A stretch of DNA of 64,000 bases from Lachnospiraceae bacterium (lineage in GTDB: Bacteria > Bacillota > Clostridia > Lachnospirales > Lachnospiraceae): positions 36,683 to 100,682 of the forward strand of contig SVEK01000006.1 in the NCBI GenBank assembly GCA_015057405.1, in the 5' to 3' direction. This document shows positions 1 through 8,673 of the stretch, piece after piece. Under the pieces are notes generated by a model. That model searched no databases and was not told the origin of the DNA. It worked only from the letters and a program-made list of their open reading frames with translations. Both the position numbers and the translations under genes were made by a program. Numbering within the stretch: the first letter of the stretch is position 1; each line of letters opens with the position of its first letter.

Positions 1-75
1 AAAATGAAAGAACTGGGATTATTTGGTGATTTGCCTCAGTCGAATCAATTATCGATAATGGACTTTCTTAACTAA
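1..75 (+). CDS. polC: C-terminal tail of DNA polymerase III PolC (partial)
   Basis: The window opens in an open frame ending at TAA 73-75. The last residues, GDLPQSNQLSIMDFLN, resemble the conserved PolC tail, which in Firmicutes ends in forms like LP-x-NQLSLF. PolC is the replicative DNA polymerase of low-GC Gram-positives. polC directly upstream of rimP-nusA is a common order in this group, and rimP lies 3.6 kb downstream here, which supports the call. Only 24 residues are visible, so it rests on a short tail plus context. Confidence 0.7.
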   Translation, partial: KMKELGLFGDLPQSNQLSIMDFLN

Positions 76-87
76 TTATGTTATACT
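59..87 (+). promoter_or_regulatory. possible sigma-A promoter for the PilZ gene
   Basis: TGGACT (59-64), a 17-bp spacer and TATACT (82-87) lie just past the polC stop and 60 bp before the PilZ start. The -35 is a weak match (4 of 6). Confidence 0.35.
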
Positions 88-146
88 GTTTGGTGGGTAT
101 GATTAGTTAGGGGTGTATGTTTTATTTACTTGTGGAGGGATGGCTT

Positions 147-776
147 ATGTTTGCAAAAGATATGCAGCCAAATGGAAAAATTTCTATTATGGTCGATAAA
201 TTGAGTTTTGATTCCAGTATTAGTATTATACGCGAAGATTATATTTTAATTGATTTAATTGAGGTTAACGAAAAGATTGTTAACTTCCCTGAAAATATCA
301 GAGCTGATCTTATTTATTTTGATGAAAATGAGAAGCTGTTTTCGTGGGAAAATGTTCAGATTGTGCCTGTAAAATTTAAGGACGGACGAAAATATCATAA
401 GATAAACATGCCAACTGAAGAAGGTAAAAAATATAATAGACGCAGACATTTCAGAATGTACATTGGAAGAAATATGCGTGTTGATTTGAAGAAGGCGTCG
501 AATTCAGTTTCAATAATGCCTCTTATCAAAGATATTAGCGCATCAGGATTTTGTTTCATATATAATGAACCTCTTGAAGTGGGTCAGAGGGTTGTCCTTT
601 ATTTTGACAACAACGACAATAAGGTTATGTCTTTTTCCGGTAAAATTGTACGTATTCATTACAATGAAAACATTGATTCTAACATGTATGGTTGTTCTTT
701 GAGCGATCCTTCGGGTGTTCTTGGTAAGACAATTAATATTATGCAACAAAAACAAATTAATGAAAAAAGGAGGTAG
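147..776 (+). CDS. PilZ-domain protein, probable c-di-GMP receptor
   Basis: A 209-residue cytoplasmic protein. The N-terminal ~95 residues look like the flagellar-brake (YcgR-N) type; the C-terminal half is a PilZ domain. The c-di-GMP signature is visible: the arginine cluster NRRRHFR near residue 100 (RxxxR), followed about 35 residues later by DISASGF (D/NxSxxG). Such proteins bind cyclic di-GMP and modulate motility or exopolysaccharide; the target here is not evident. The frame opens upstream at 117, but 147 is preferred because TGGAGGGA (132-139) lies at the right distance. The CBS protein starts 4 bp after its stop, so the two are probably co-transcribed. No c-di-GMP synthase or phosphodiesterase is in the window. 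Confidence 0.8.
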   Translation: MFAKDMQPNGKISIMVDKLSFDSSISIIREDYILIDLIEVNEKIVNFPENIRADLIYFDENEKLFSWENVQIVPVKFKDGRKYHKINMPTEEGKKYNRRRHFRMYIGRNMRVDLKKASNSVSIMPLIKDISASGFCFIYNEPLEVGQRVVLYFDNNDNKVMSFSGKIVRIHYNENIDSNMYGCSLSDPSGVLGKTINIMQQKQINEKRR

Positions 777-779
777 TAT

Positions 780-1664
780 ATGGCAGGTAGAAGTAACGAA
801 AAGGATTTTTATGATTATTTTTTAGAGTTTTCAGATCTTACATCAGTATTCAGAATTATTACAAGGAATGAATACATTGCTTTTGGGAAATTACTTGAAA
901 TACTGGGGGAAGATAATACAGACGGTAAAATTTACCTTGAAGACATAAAAGGGGTGCTTGATATTCCGATGCCGAAGGTGTCTATGCTGGTTCAAAATAT
1001 GAGTGATAATGGACTGGTTACATGGAAACTTGATGGAGAAACAAAAAAAACATATGTTAAGTTAACTGAATCAGGAATACAAAAGTATAATCTTCAAAAG
1101 GTCGGAATGAGTAATATTCGTAATCGTATTGAAGAAGAGATGAATGATGATGAAAAAGATATAGTGTTTTCTGTTTTTGATAAAATCAGTACAGTTCTTA
1201 AAGAAGAAAGTGATCATGCAAAAGCATATGTGGAGTTAGTCAGTGGAGATTTTGGATCTGAAATGAATGTGATTGGTTTGCTTATGCCAAAAAGTACTGT
1301 TACATATATAAATAAAGAAGAGTCGTTAGATGTTGCTCTTGACATATTGCATAATAGTGGATTCTCTACAGTTCCGGTTGTTGATGCAGAAGGAAAATAT
1401 GCCGGGACAATAAGTGAAGGTGATTTCCTTTGGTATATAAAAGAACATGGTGTGGAAGCATTAAAATGTGCAACTGTGGGAGATGTTTCTGATATCAATC
1501 GTAATCCTGCCGTACATGACATTGTTGATAGTAAAACCATAGTGCATGATATCATGTCTCAAAACTTTTTAAGTATGGTAGATGACAGGGATTGTTTTAT
1601 AGGAATAATAACAAGGAAGAATATTATTAAGTTCCTTAAACAGAAAGTTGAAAAGAAAAAATAA
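780..1664 (+). CDS. winged-helix protein with two CBS domains
   Basis: 294 residues. The first ~110 look like a MarR-type winged helix: an initial helix, then a recognition region around PMPKVSMLVQNMSDNGLV and a wing with the polar stretch DGETKKTYVKLTESG. The C-terminal ~130 residues carry a CBS pair: the first around YINKEESLDVALDILHNSGF and TVPVVDAEGKYAGTISEGD, the second around VHDIMSQNFLSMVDDRDCFIGIITRKNIIKFL. CBS pairs usually bind adenine nucleotides or SAM, so this may be a nucleotide-sensing regulator; that is inference. A strong AAAGGAGG lies just before the ATG. It follows the PilZ gene by 4 bp. Its original terminator was split by the insertion sequence just downstream. Confidence 0.72.
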   Translation: MAGRSNEKDFYDYFLEFSDLTSVFRIITRNEYIAFGKLLEILGEDNTDGKIYLEDIKGVLDIPMPKVSMLVQNMSDNGLVTWKLDGETKKTYVKLTESGIQKYNLQKVGMSNIRNRIEEEMNDDEKDIVFSVFDKISTVLKEESDHAKAYVELVSGDFGSEMNVIGLLMPKSTVTYINKEESLDVALDILHNSGFSTVPVVDAEGKYAGTISEGDFLWYIKEHGVEALKCATVGDVSDINRNPAVHDIVDSKTIVHDIMSQNFLSMVDDRDCFIGIITRKNIIKFLKQKVEKKK

Positions 1665-1690
1665 AATAATTTAGTTGTAGAAAAATAAAA

Positions 1691-1719
1691 AACACTGTAA
1701 ACGTACGATTTACAGTGTT
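1691..1719. repeat. left copy of 29-bp target duplication (terminator hairpin)
   Basis: A perfect hairpin: 11-bp stem AACACTGTAAA / TTTACAGTGTT with a 7-nt loop CGTACGA. An identical direct copy lies at 3333-3361. This copy keeps the A-rich flank 5' to it (1681-1690) but is followed by the IS end, so it has lost the T-tract a plus-strand terminator would need. Confidence 0.9.
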
Positions 1720-3200
1720 CAGACTGTAGACAAAGTGGCATCAGGACATAGGTCCTGATGCCATTTTTCTTTCTGACTATTCCCAAATAGCAGTAGTTTT
1801 AAAAAAATTGATTTAAATGGCTCTAAAATCAAGCCTCTTTTGTGCTTGATTTTTGCCAGTTTCTTTAAATTTAGACATGCAAAGGTTAGACCGACTTTCA
1901 TTTCCATTCGACCTTTTCCGTACATCTGTGTATATCGAAATCCATGGTTCTCTTTAGCAGTTCCAAAAATTCTTTCTATGGTTTCTTTTCGTAGTTTATA
2001 TAAATCGCTCATACCTAAGGTGTGCCGTATATCTTCGCACGTCTCCATGTATGGTTCCCATATATGACGAGTTATGACTTTGACATGATTCTTACTTTCC
2101 GTACATCGACTTAAATATGAACAGTTTTTGCATATAGTTCCACAACTCTTGTATTCGCGATAGCCTTCCCGGTTGGTTGTTGAGTATTCTAACACCTGAT
2201 TGTTAGGGCATATGTAGCAGTCATAGTATTCATCATATACATACTCATACTTTTTGAAAAATCCCTGCTTAGTCATAGGTCTTTTATACGGAAAAAGCGG
2301 GGTGATTCCATCATCCAGTAATAGTTTGGCAATTGCGGGTGTACGATATCCGCTGTCGGCTATCAATGTTTCAATTCCAATATCTTTTATCTTATCATAT
2401 AAACCTTTAAATGTTCGGCTGTCATGAAGGTTTCCGGGACTTACTGTATATCCGAGTATCCATCCGTGCTTATCACAGGCTGTTTCTATTGCATAAGCAA
2501 AAACCTGTTTATGTTCTCCTTTATGAAACCAGCCACTTTCAGGGTCTGTTGTACTTGTTTTGATTTCTTTTTCTTTCGCTCCGCTACATGGCGGATTAGA
2601 ATCGTCGTCCTTGTCCTTTTCTTTAAGTTCTTTTTTACCATGCTCTTTACGGTCATTATTGATTTCCTTTCGAAGCAGCTCTTCGTAAAACAAAGCTTCT
2701 TCATGGGCAATTCGTTTCTGCATCTTCTTATTATTAGCACGTGCTTTTACATGGGTTGCGTCTACAAATACTTCCGTTGGATCAACCAGTTTAAATTTAT
2801 AACATTCTGCCAGTATCCGTTCAAATATCTGCTCAAATAAATCCGTGTCTTTAAATCGTCTTGAATAATTCTTTCCAAACGTAGAGAAGTGGGGAACTTT
2901 ATCACACATATCTAATCCTAAAAACCATCGGTAAGCTACATTGACTTCTATTTCTTTTATGGTCTGTCTCATACTGCGAATTCCATACAGGTATTGAATA
3001 AAGGGAATTTTAATCAGCATTACGGGATCCATACTTGGTCTTCCGTTATCGTGACAGTATTTTTCTTCTACCAATTCATAGATAAAGTTCCATTCGATTG
3101 CTCTATCTATAATTCTAAGCAGATGATCCTGCGGAACCATGTCATCCATACATAGGAAGTGTATTTGCTCTCTTTTTCTATCTGTATTGTGTGTCATCAT
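1719..3200 (-). CDS. IS1182-family DDE transposase
   Basis: 493 residues, full length. The N-terminal domain (to about 130) carries GRPSMDPVMLIKI and the YRWFLGLD stretch typical of this family. The probable catalytic triad is Asp147 (VFVDATH), Asp282 (LIADSGYR) and Glu409 (ETIERIFG). A cysteine-rich insertion (CPNN, CGTICKNC, SRC, residues ~331-366) precedes the last acidic residue, as in the DDE_Tnp_1_6 group. A Lys/Asp-rich hydrophilic stretch lies at ~175-215. The TGA stop overlaps the left IS boundary (1719-1721). The likely ribosome site is GGTGG about 10 bp before the ATG. No frameshift or internal stop is seen, so it is probably functional. Confidence 0.92.
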   Translation of the reverse strand: MMTHNTDRKREQIHFLCMDDMVPQDHLLRIIDRAIEWNFIYELVEEKYCHDNGRPSMDPVMLIKIPFIQYLYGIRSMRQTIKEIEVNVAYRWFLGLDMCDKVPHFSTFGKNYSRRFKDTDLFEQIFERILAECYKFKLVDPTEVFVDATHVKARANNKKMQKRIAHEEALFYEELLRKEINNDRKEHGKKELKEKDKDDDSNPPCSGAKEKEIKTSTTDPESGWFHKGEHKQVFAYAIETACDKHGWILGYTVSPGNLHDSRTFKGLYDKIKDIGIETLIADSGYRTPAIAKLLLDDGITPLFPYKRPMTKQGFFKKYEYVYDEYYDCYICPNNQVLEYSTTNREGYREYKSCGTICKNCSYLSRCTESKNHVKVITRHIWEPYMETCEDIRHTLGMSDLYKLRKETIERIFGTAKENHGFRYTQMYGKGRMEMKVGLTFACLNLKKLAKIKHKRGLILEPFKSIFLKLLLFGNSQKEKWHQDLCPDATLSTV

Positions 3201-3332
3201 AAGTATCCACCACCTTTTTTAGATACTTATAGTATACCAAAAAACAGCCAAAAAGTCCTGAAAACAAAGGATTTTCTGGCTGTTTACGAAAGAAAAATCC
3301 GCGGCATTGCCACGGACTTTGTCTACAGTCTG
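1720..3332 (-). mobile_element. IS1182-like insertion sequence, 1613 bp
   Basis: Bounded by 17-bp perfect terminal inverted repeats, CAGACTGTAGACAAAGT at 1720-1736 and its reverse complement at 3316-3332, and flanked by 29-bp direct repeats (1691-1719, 3333-3361). One intact transposase gene fills most of it on the minus strand. Size, single ORF and transposase type fit IS1182; variable and sometimes long target duplications are reported for that family. Intact ends, identical duplications and an unbroken ORF suggest recent insertion. Confidence 0.9.
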
Positions 3333-3361
3333 AACACTGTAAACGTACGATTTACAGTGTT
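3333..3361. repeat. right copy of 29-bp target duplication (terminator hairpin)
   Basis: Identical to 1691-1719. On the plus strand it runs into TTTT (3361-3364), giving a good Rho-independent terminator. On the minus strand it is followed by the IS end, not a T-tract, so the tRNA-Glu transcript lacks a complete terminator here. Confidence 0.9.
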
Positions 3362-3396
3362 TTTATGGGTTGGGCTATTATAAAAATAATAGTTAG

Positions 3397-3468
3397 CAGT
3401 CCGTAGGGGAATCGAACCCCTGTTTTCGCCGTGAGAGGGCGACGTCTTAGCCGCTTGACCAACGGACC
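3397..3468 (-). tRNA. tRNA-Glu (anticodon CTC)
   Basis: 72 nt on the minus strand. Acceptor GGTCCGT pairs with ACGGACT (one G-T pair at the end) with discriminator G. The D arm holds TTGGTCAAGCGGCTAAGA, the anticodon loop is CTCTCAC with anticodon CTC reading GAG, and the T arm is CAGGGGTTCGATTCCCCTA-like. The 3' CCA is not encoded. The sequence closely follows bacterial tRNA-Glu. Confidence 0.93.
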
Positions 3469-3481
3469 ATCAACATTTGCT

Positions 3482-3510
3482 ATCATACACTACTTTAAAA
3501 TAAAATGCAA
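3482..3510 (-). promoter_or_regulatory. promoter of tRNA-Glu
   Basis: On the minus strand TTGCAT (3505-3510), exactly 17 bp, then TATGAT (3482-3487), ending 13 bp before the tRNA 5' end. Confidence 0.75.
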
Positions 3511-3545
3511 GTGTTTTTTTTCGAAAAATGTAAAAAAAAAATTTT

Positions 3546-3575
3546 TTGAAAATATATTGCTTTTTTTAGTAATAT
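3546..3575 (+). promoter_or_regulatory. possible promoter of the rimP-infB operon
   Basis: TTGAAA (3546-3551), 18-bp spacer, TAATAT (3570-3575). A second weaker pair, TTGCTT (3558) and TATCAT (3580), overlaps it. Either gives a leader of about 100 nt containing the 3617-3646 hairpin. Confidence 0.45.
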
Positions 3576-3616
3576 ATGGTATCATTCGTATGAAATGTTA
3601 GGTAAAGAGTTGATGA

Positions 3617-3650
3617 GTTAAGAGTGAACGCGAGTTCACTCTTAACTTTT
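3617..3650 (+). terminator. strong hairpin in the rimP leader, possible attenuator
   Basis: A perfect 13-bp stem (GTTAAGAGTGAAC / GTTCACTCTTAAC) closed by a GCGA tetraloop and followed by TTTT, 38 bp before the rimP start. No gene ends just upstream on this strand, so it sits in the leader of the operon that carries nusA. An intrinsic terminator there would act as an attenuator; it might instead be a stability hairpin. Confidence 0.6.
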
Positions 3651-3687
3651 GTGTGAAAAAAGGTTTTGTTTTTTTGAGGTGATAAAG

Positions 3688-4176
3688 ATGAAAAAACATG
3701 ATGAGTACGTACTAAAAACCGAAGCAATACTTGAGCCTATTATTGAGGCTAATGACTTTGAACTTGTAGATGTAGAGTTTGTAAAAGAAGGCAATAATAT
3801 GATACTTCGTGCTTATATAGATAAAGAAGGCGGCATAACTATTAATGATTGCGAAATTGTTAATAGAGCACTTAGTGATAAGCTTGATGAAGAAGATTAT
3901 ATTGATGAACCTTATATTTTAGAGGTTAGTTCACCGGGGCTGGGAAGACAACTTAAGAAGGATAAGGACTATATCAGAAGTATTGGTAAGGATATTGATA
4001 TTAAACTTTTTAAGGAAATTGTTTTGGTTGAAAATGGTAAGAATATTAAAGCAAAGGAATTTTCCGGGCGACTTGATGGATTTGATGAAGAAACCATTAC
4101 CGTGTTCCTTGGTGAGCAGACGATGGTTTTTTCGAGAAAAGATATCGCTATAGTAAGACTTTCATTTGATTTTTAA
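3688..4176 (+). CDS. rimP: ribosome maturation factor RimP
   Basis: 162 residues, usual length. RimP acts in 30S subunit assembly. The N-terminal domain (residues ~1-85) contains FELVDVEFVKEG, the DCEIVNRALS helix and the signature YILEVSSPGLGRQL; the C-terminal SH3-like domain runs to the end. The frame is open from 3649, but ATG 3688 is chosen because it follows GAGGTG at good spacing and gives the family's usual start. It is the first gene of the rimP-nusA-rnpM-ylxQ-infB block, the order found in most Firmicutes. Confidence 0.95.
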   Translation: MKKHDEYVLKTEAILEPIIEANDFELVDVEFVKEGNNMILRAYIDKEGGITINDCEIVNRALSDKLDEEDYIDEPYILEVSSPGLGRQLKKDKDYIRSIGKDIDIKLFKEIVLVENGKNIKAKEFSGRLDGFDEETITVFLGEQTMVFSRKDIAIVRLSFDF

Positions 4177-4216
4177 ATATTAAGTATTAAGTATATTATA
4201 TTAGGAGGTTACAATA

Positions 4217-5263
4217 ATGAGCGAAACAGATAACAGAGAATTAATTGAAGCACTTGATCAGATTGAAAGGGAAAAAGAAATCAGCAAAAGCATATTAATA
4301 GAAGCAATTGAGAATTCATTGCTTGCTGCTTGTAAGAATCATTTTGGTAAAGCTGATAATATCAAGGTTATTATTGACAATGAAACCGGTGAGGTTAAAG
4401 TTTTTGCACAAAAAGAGATTGTTGAGGAAGTTACTGATAATACTCTTCAGATAAGTTTAACTCAGGCAGAACAGTTTTTCCCGGGAAATGAAATTGGTGA
4501 TGTGGTTAACGTTGTAGTAACCCCTAAGAATTTTGGTAGAATTGCAGCCCAAAAGGCGAAGCAGGTTGTAGTTCAGAAAATCCGTGAGGAAGAAAGAAAA
4601 GTAATTTACAACCAGTATTATGAAAAAGAAAGAGACATTATAACAGGAATTGTTCAGAGAATAAGTGCAGGTTCAATATATGTTAACCTTGGAAAAATTG
4701 ATACCATACTGACTGAGGATGAGCAGGTTAAATCCGAAAGACTCCTTCCTACTGACAGAATTAAATTGTATGTTGTGGAAGTAAAGGAAACAACTAAGGG
4801 AACTAAAGTTAAGGTATCAAGAACACATCCGGAGCTTGTTAAGAGATTGTTTGAGTATGAGGTTGCAGAAGTTCAGGATGGAACAGTTGAGATTAAGAGC
4901 ATTGCAAGAGAAGCCGGTTCAAGAACAAAGATTGCAGTTTATTCATCAGATTCTAACGTGGATCCGGTGGGAGCATGTGTTGGTGTTAACGGAATAAGAG
5001 TAAATGCTGTTGTTGATGAACTTCGTGGTGAGAAAATTGATATAATTAACTGGAGTGAGGATCCGGTAGTTCTTATAGAGAATGCACTTAGTCCTGCAAA
5101 AGTTATTTCAGTTGATGTTGATGTGGAAGAAAAGAGTGCCAGAGTTATTGTTCCTGATAATCAATTGTCTTTGGCAATTGGTAAAGAAGGTCAGAATGCC
5201 AGACTGGCTGCCCGACTTACAGGATATAAAATCGATATTAAAAGTGATGCAGAAATTATGTAG
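4217..5263 (+). CDS. nusA: transcription termination/antitermination factor NusA
   Basis: 348 residues, the Gram-positive short form lacking the C-terminal acidic repeats of enterobacterial NusA. Domains in order: N-terminal RNA-polymerase-binding domain (~1-125), S1 domain (~135-200, TGIVQRISAGSIYVNLG), KH1 (DPVGACVGVNGIRV) and KH2 (QLSLAIGKEGQNARLAARLT). It modulates pausing and intrinsic termination. AGGAGG lies 7 bp before the ATG. It lies 40 bp after rimP and 18 bp before rnpM. NusA could act on the hairpin in its own operon leader (3617-3650), but that is inference. Confidence 0.96.
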   Translation: MSETDNRELIEALDQIEREKEISKSILIEAIENSLLAACKNHFGKADNIKVIIDNETGEVKVFAQKEIVEEVTDNTLQISLTQAEQFFPGNEIGDVVNVVVTPKNFGRIAAQKAKQVVVQKIREEERKVIYNQYYEKERDIITGIVQRISAGSIYVNLGKIDTILTEDEQVKSERLLPTDRIKLYVVEVKETTKGTKVKVSRTHPELVKRLFEYEVAEVQDGTVEIKSIAREAGSRTKIAVYSSDSNVDPVGACVGVNGIRVNAVVDELRGEKIDIINWSEDPVVLIENALSPAKVISVDVDVEEKSARVIVPDNQLSLAIGKEGQNARLAARLTGYKIDIKSDAEIM

Positions 5264-5281
5264 TGTTAAGGAGGTTTCTGT

Positions 5282-5557
5282 TTGAAGACAAAGAAAATAC
5301 CTATGCGTAGCTGTGTTGGCTGTATGGAGTCAAAAACAAAGAATGAGCTTATCAGAATTCTAAAGACTCCTGAAAATGATGTTGTTATAGATATTACCGG
5401 AAGACAGAACGGACGGGGAGCATATATATGTCATAAGGTTGAATGTCTTAAAAGAGCGCGAAAGACGAAAGCACTTGAACGGTCTCTTAGTATTCAGATT
5501 CCGGATGAAATATATGCAGACATAGAAAGGCAGATGTTAGAATTTGAGACAAGATAA
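5282..5557 (+). CDS. rnpM: RnpM/YlxR family RNA-binding protein
   Basis: 91 residues. The family signature MRSCVGCMESKTKNELIRI is at residues 7-25, followed by GRQNGRGAYIC. YlxR, renamed RnpM in Bacillus, binds the RNA component of RNase P and modulates its activity. The start is TTG at 5282, set by AAGGAGG at 5268-5274 and by matching the family N-terminus (MKTKKIPMR); there is no suitable ATG before the motif. It overlaps ylxQ by 14 bp. Confidence 0.9.
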   Translation: MKTKKIPMRSCVGCMESKTKNELIRILKTPENDVVIDITGRQNGRGAYICHKVECLKRARKTKALERSLSIQIPDEIYADIERQMLEFETR

Positions 5558-5873
5558 AGTGCTATCTTATATAGGATTAGCAATGAAATCCGGTAATGTG
5601 TTCAGTGGCACATTTGCAACGGAAAAAGCAATTAAAGAAGGCAGGGCTTATGTTGTAATAATTGCTTGTGATGTATCAGATAACACCAGAGAGCGTTATG
5701 AAAAAATGTGTGAATATTATCATGTGCCGCTTTTCTTTTATTCAACAAAAGAAGAACTCGGGCATGCAATAGGTAAAGAGTATCGGGCGTCAATGGCAAT
5801 TGTTGACCAAGGGTTAGCAAAGGCTATCATTCAGAAAATTAACCAGGAGGTAACAGATATATGGCAAAAATGA
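5544..5873 (+). CDS. ylxQ: L7Ae/L30e-family ribosomal protein YlxQ
   Basis: 109 residues, L7Ae-type RNA-binding fold. Typical features are [17 protein letters not shown] at the start, [21 protein letters not shown] in the middle and [17 protein letters not shown] near the end. Homologues bind kink-turn RNA; the role in Firmicutes is not settled. The start is probably TTG 5544, inside the end of rnpM; an in-frame GTG at 5559 is the alternative, and neither has a strong ribosome site, which suggests translational coupling. It overlaps infB by 13 bp. Confidence 0.88.
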   Translation: MRQDKVLSYIGLAMKSGNVFSGTFATEKAIKEGRAYVVIIACDVSDNTRERYEKMCEYYHVPLFFYSTKEELGHAIGKEYRASMAIVDQGLAKAIIQKINQEVTDIWQK

Positions 5874-8641
5874 GGATACATGAGATATCAAAGAGCTTAC
5901 AGGCACAGGGAAATGATATTAAAAGTTCAGATTTGGTAAAGCTTCTTAATGAAAATGGTTTTGAAGTTAAGGGGCCTAACAGTAATATAGAGGATGCTGC
6001 AATTGCATTCTTACTTAATGAGTTTCAAAATGGTGGTGCAAAGAAAAATGATACAGCTGCGCCACAAAAGTCAGCTAATCAGTCAAAGTCTGCCAGCAAG
6101 TCAAAGACTGATAATAAGTCAGAAAATTCTACTGCAACTAATATAGAATCTTCAGAAAATCAGTCAGATAATGTTTCTGAAACTGAAACAAAAAAAGCAC
6201 AGAAAGCAGAAAATGCGGAGCAAAAGGCTGAGTCGGAAGCTGATTCAAAGACAGCTTCAAAAAGAGGCGGAAGTTATACCAGTAACGGCAATTACTCAAG
6301 TGAGAGCAATGCCGAAAGTAATGCCGGAACTAATAATAGTGATAGTCGCTCAACCGGTAAAAATAATGGAAATAAAAATTACGAAAGAAGTAATGACAGA
6401 AACAACGATCGTGGCGACAGAAGAAATGATAGAAATGATCGTGGCGGAAACAACAGAGGAAATAATAATCAGGGTGGTAATCATGGGGGTTATAATCGTG
6501 ATAACAACCGTGATTACCGAGATGGTAGAGATAACCGAGAAGGCAGAGACGGAAGAAATCGCGATAACAGAGATTCCAGAGGCGGTCGCGGTACCGGCAT
6601 GAGTAATGGTGGCGGTTCAAGAGAACGTCAATCAGGTTTCAAAGTGATTGAAAGATTTGAAAAAAGTCAGAGTGGTTTTGATAGTATTAAGCAGGAGCAA
6701 AAGCCTGGAAGAACCCAGCGCTCCAACAAAGGTAACAACAAAAAAGATTATGGTAAAAAGCATGGTAAAGACAGGTTTGATTATGATATGGAAGAAACTG
6801 TAAAACCATCCGGTAAGAAAAAAGATCCTAATCGTAAGGGCGCATTTATTAAACCTGAACCTGTTGTTAAGGAAGAACCGGAAGATACAATCCGCACAAT
6901 TATTCTTCCTGAGAAAATGACTTTGAAGGAACTTGGAGATAAGATGAAAGTTCCTGCTGCACAGATTGTTAAAAAGTTATTCCTTAAAGGTCAGATGGTT
7001 TCTATCAATCAGGAAATAAGTTTCGAAGAAGCTGAAGAAATCGCGCTTGAATATAACTGCATAGCTGAACTTGAAGAAAAAATTGATGTGATTGCAGAAC
7101 TTCTTAAAGAGGCAGAAGAGGATGAAGAAAAACTTGTAAAACGTCCGCCTGTAGTATGTGTTATGGGTCACGTTGACCATGGTAAGACATCTCTTCTTGA
7201 TGCAATCAGAAAGACTAATGTGATTTCAAGAGAGGCAGGAGGAATTACACAGCATATAGGTGCTTATATGGTAAAATCCGGTGGAGAAAAGATTACATTC
7301 CTTGATACACCGGGACATGAAGCGTTTACTTCAATGCGTATGCGTGGTGCTAAATCAACAGATATTGCAATTCTTGTTGTTGCTGCAGACGATGGAGTTA
7401 TGCCACAGACTGTAGAGGCAATTAATCATGCAAAAGCAGCCGGAGTAGAGATAATTGTTGCTGTTAACAAGATTGATAAGCCGGGAGCTAATATTGAACG
7501 TGTTAAACAGGAACTTATTGAGCATGAGCTGGTTGCTGAAGACTGGGGCGGAAGTACTGTATTTGTTCCTGTATCAGCAAAAACCGGTGATGGAATTAGC
7601 AATCTGTTAGAAATGATTCTTCTTACAGCTGAAGTATGTGAACTTAAAGCTGACCCTGACAGAAATGCCAGAGGTATTGTAATTGAAGCACAGCTTGACA
7701 AAGGAAGAGGTCCTGTTGCTACAATTCTTGTACAGAAAGGTACATTGCATGTTGGAGATCATATTGTTATAGGTTCATGTCATGGTAAAGTTCGTGCCAT
7801 GATAGATGATAACGGTCGCAGAATTAAGGAAGCAAAACCGTCAACTCCTGTTGAGATTCTTGGTCTTAATGATGTGCCGGATGCAGGAGAAGTATTCCTT
7901 ACAACTGACAATGAAAAAGAAGCAAGGACCATTGTTAACGCATATATTGACCAAAGTAAGGCAAAACTTATAGAAGATACTAAGCAGACAATGTCACTTG
8001 ACGGTTTATTTGACCAGATTCAGGCAGGTAAACTTAAAGAATTGAATATTATCGTTAAAGCTGATGTTCAGGGTTCTGTTGAAGCAATTAAGCAGAGTCT
8101 TCTCAAGCTCACCAATGATGAAGTTGCAATACGAATTATTCATGGTGGTGTAGGTGCCATAAATGAGTCTGACGTTTCTCTTGCAATTGCATCAAGTGCT
8201 ATTATCATAGGATTTAATGTTCGACCTGATAATATGGCAAAAGCAACTGCTGACAGAGAAAAGGTAGACCTTAGACTTTACAAAGTTATCTATGATGCAC
8301 TTGCTGATATAGAAGCTGCTATGAAAGGCTTGCTTGATCCGATTTATGAAGAAAAAGTTATTGGTCATGCAGAGGTTAGACAGACATTTAAAGCATCAGG
8401 TCTTGGAACTATTGCCGGTTCATATGTTCTTGACGGAAAAATTGAGCGTGGATGTAAGGCAAGAATTTATAGAGATGAAGAACTTATATTTGAAGGTAAC
8501 CTCGCATCTCTTAAGAGATTTAAGGATGATGTTAAAGAAGTGGCAACCGGATATGAATGTGGTCTTGTATTTGACGGATTTAACGATATTCATGTTGAAG
8601 ATAAGGTTGAACTGTATATTATGGTAGAGATACCAAGATAA
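5861..8641 (+). CDS. infB: translation initiation factor IF-2
   Basis: 926 residues. IF-2 is the GTPase that brings fMet-tRNA to the 30S subunit. Order: a first IF2N helix bundle (residues 1-55), a long low-complexity linker (~60-330), a second IF2N module (~345-400, [20 protein letters not shown]), the G domain with [10 protein letters not shown] (~436), DTPGHEAF and NKIDKPGAN, then domains II-IV ending [14 protein letters not shown]. The linker is unusually rich in Asn, Arg, Asp and Gly, with stretches such as [13 protein letters not shown] and [24 protein letters not shown] precedes ATG 5861. It closes the block opened by rimP. Confidence 0.97.
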   Translation: MAKMRIHEISKSLQAQGNDIKSSDLVKLLNENGFEVKGPNSNIEDAAIAFLLNEFQNGGAKKNDTAAPQKSANQSKSASKSKTDNKSENSTATNIESSENQSDNVSETETKKAQKAENAEQKAESEADSKTASKRGGSYTSNGNYSSESNAESNAGTNNSDSRSTGKNNGNKNYERSNDRNNDRGDRRNDRNDRGGNNRGNNNQGGNHGGYNRDNNRDYRDGRDNREGRDGRNRDNRDSRGGRGTGMSNGGGSRERQSGFKVIERFEKSQSGFDSIKQEQKPGRTQRSNKGNNKKDYGKKHGKDRFDYDMEETVKPSGKKKDPNRKGAFIKPEPVVKEEPEDTIRTIILPEKMTLKELGDKMKVPAAQIVKKLFLKGQMVSINQEISFEEAEEIALEYNCIAELEEKIDVIAELLKEAEEDEEKLVKRPPVVCVMGHVDHGKTSLLDAIRKTNVISREAGGITQHIGAYMVKSGGEKITFLDTPGHEAFTSMRMRGAKSTDIAILVVAADDGVMPQTVEAINHAKAAGVEIIVAVNKIDKPGANIERVKQELIEHELVAEDWGGSTVFVPVSAKTGDGISNLLEMILLTAEVCELKADPDRNARGIVIEAQLDKGRGPVATILVQKGTLHVGDHIVIGSCHGKVRAMIDDNGRRIKEAKPSTPVEILGLNDVPDAGEVFLTTDNEKEARTIVNAYIDQSKAKLIEDTKQTMSLDGLFDQIQAGKLKELNIIVKADVQGSVEAIKQSLLKLTNDEVAIRIIHGGVGAINESDVSLAIASSAIIIGFNVRPDNMAKATADREKVDLRLYKVIYDALADIEAAMKGLLDPIYEEKVIGHAEVRQTFKASGLGTIAGSYVLDGKIERGCKARIYRDEELIFEGNLASLKRFKDDVKEVATGYECGLVFDGFNDIHVEDKVELYIMVEIPR

Positions 8642-8673
8642 TATTAAACTATATAATATTTAATAATTATAGT

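Noticed and set aside
2424..2840. Antisense ORF of 138 codons within the IS
   Set aside because: Lies entirely opposite the transposase, has no ribosome site and a cysteine/phenylalanine-rich composition typical of a shadow frame.
6171..6620. Long open frames on both strands across the IF-2 linker
   Set aside because: Caused by the low-complexity codon use of infB; no start signals and improbable proteins (runs of Ile/Thr/Met or His/Tyr).
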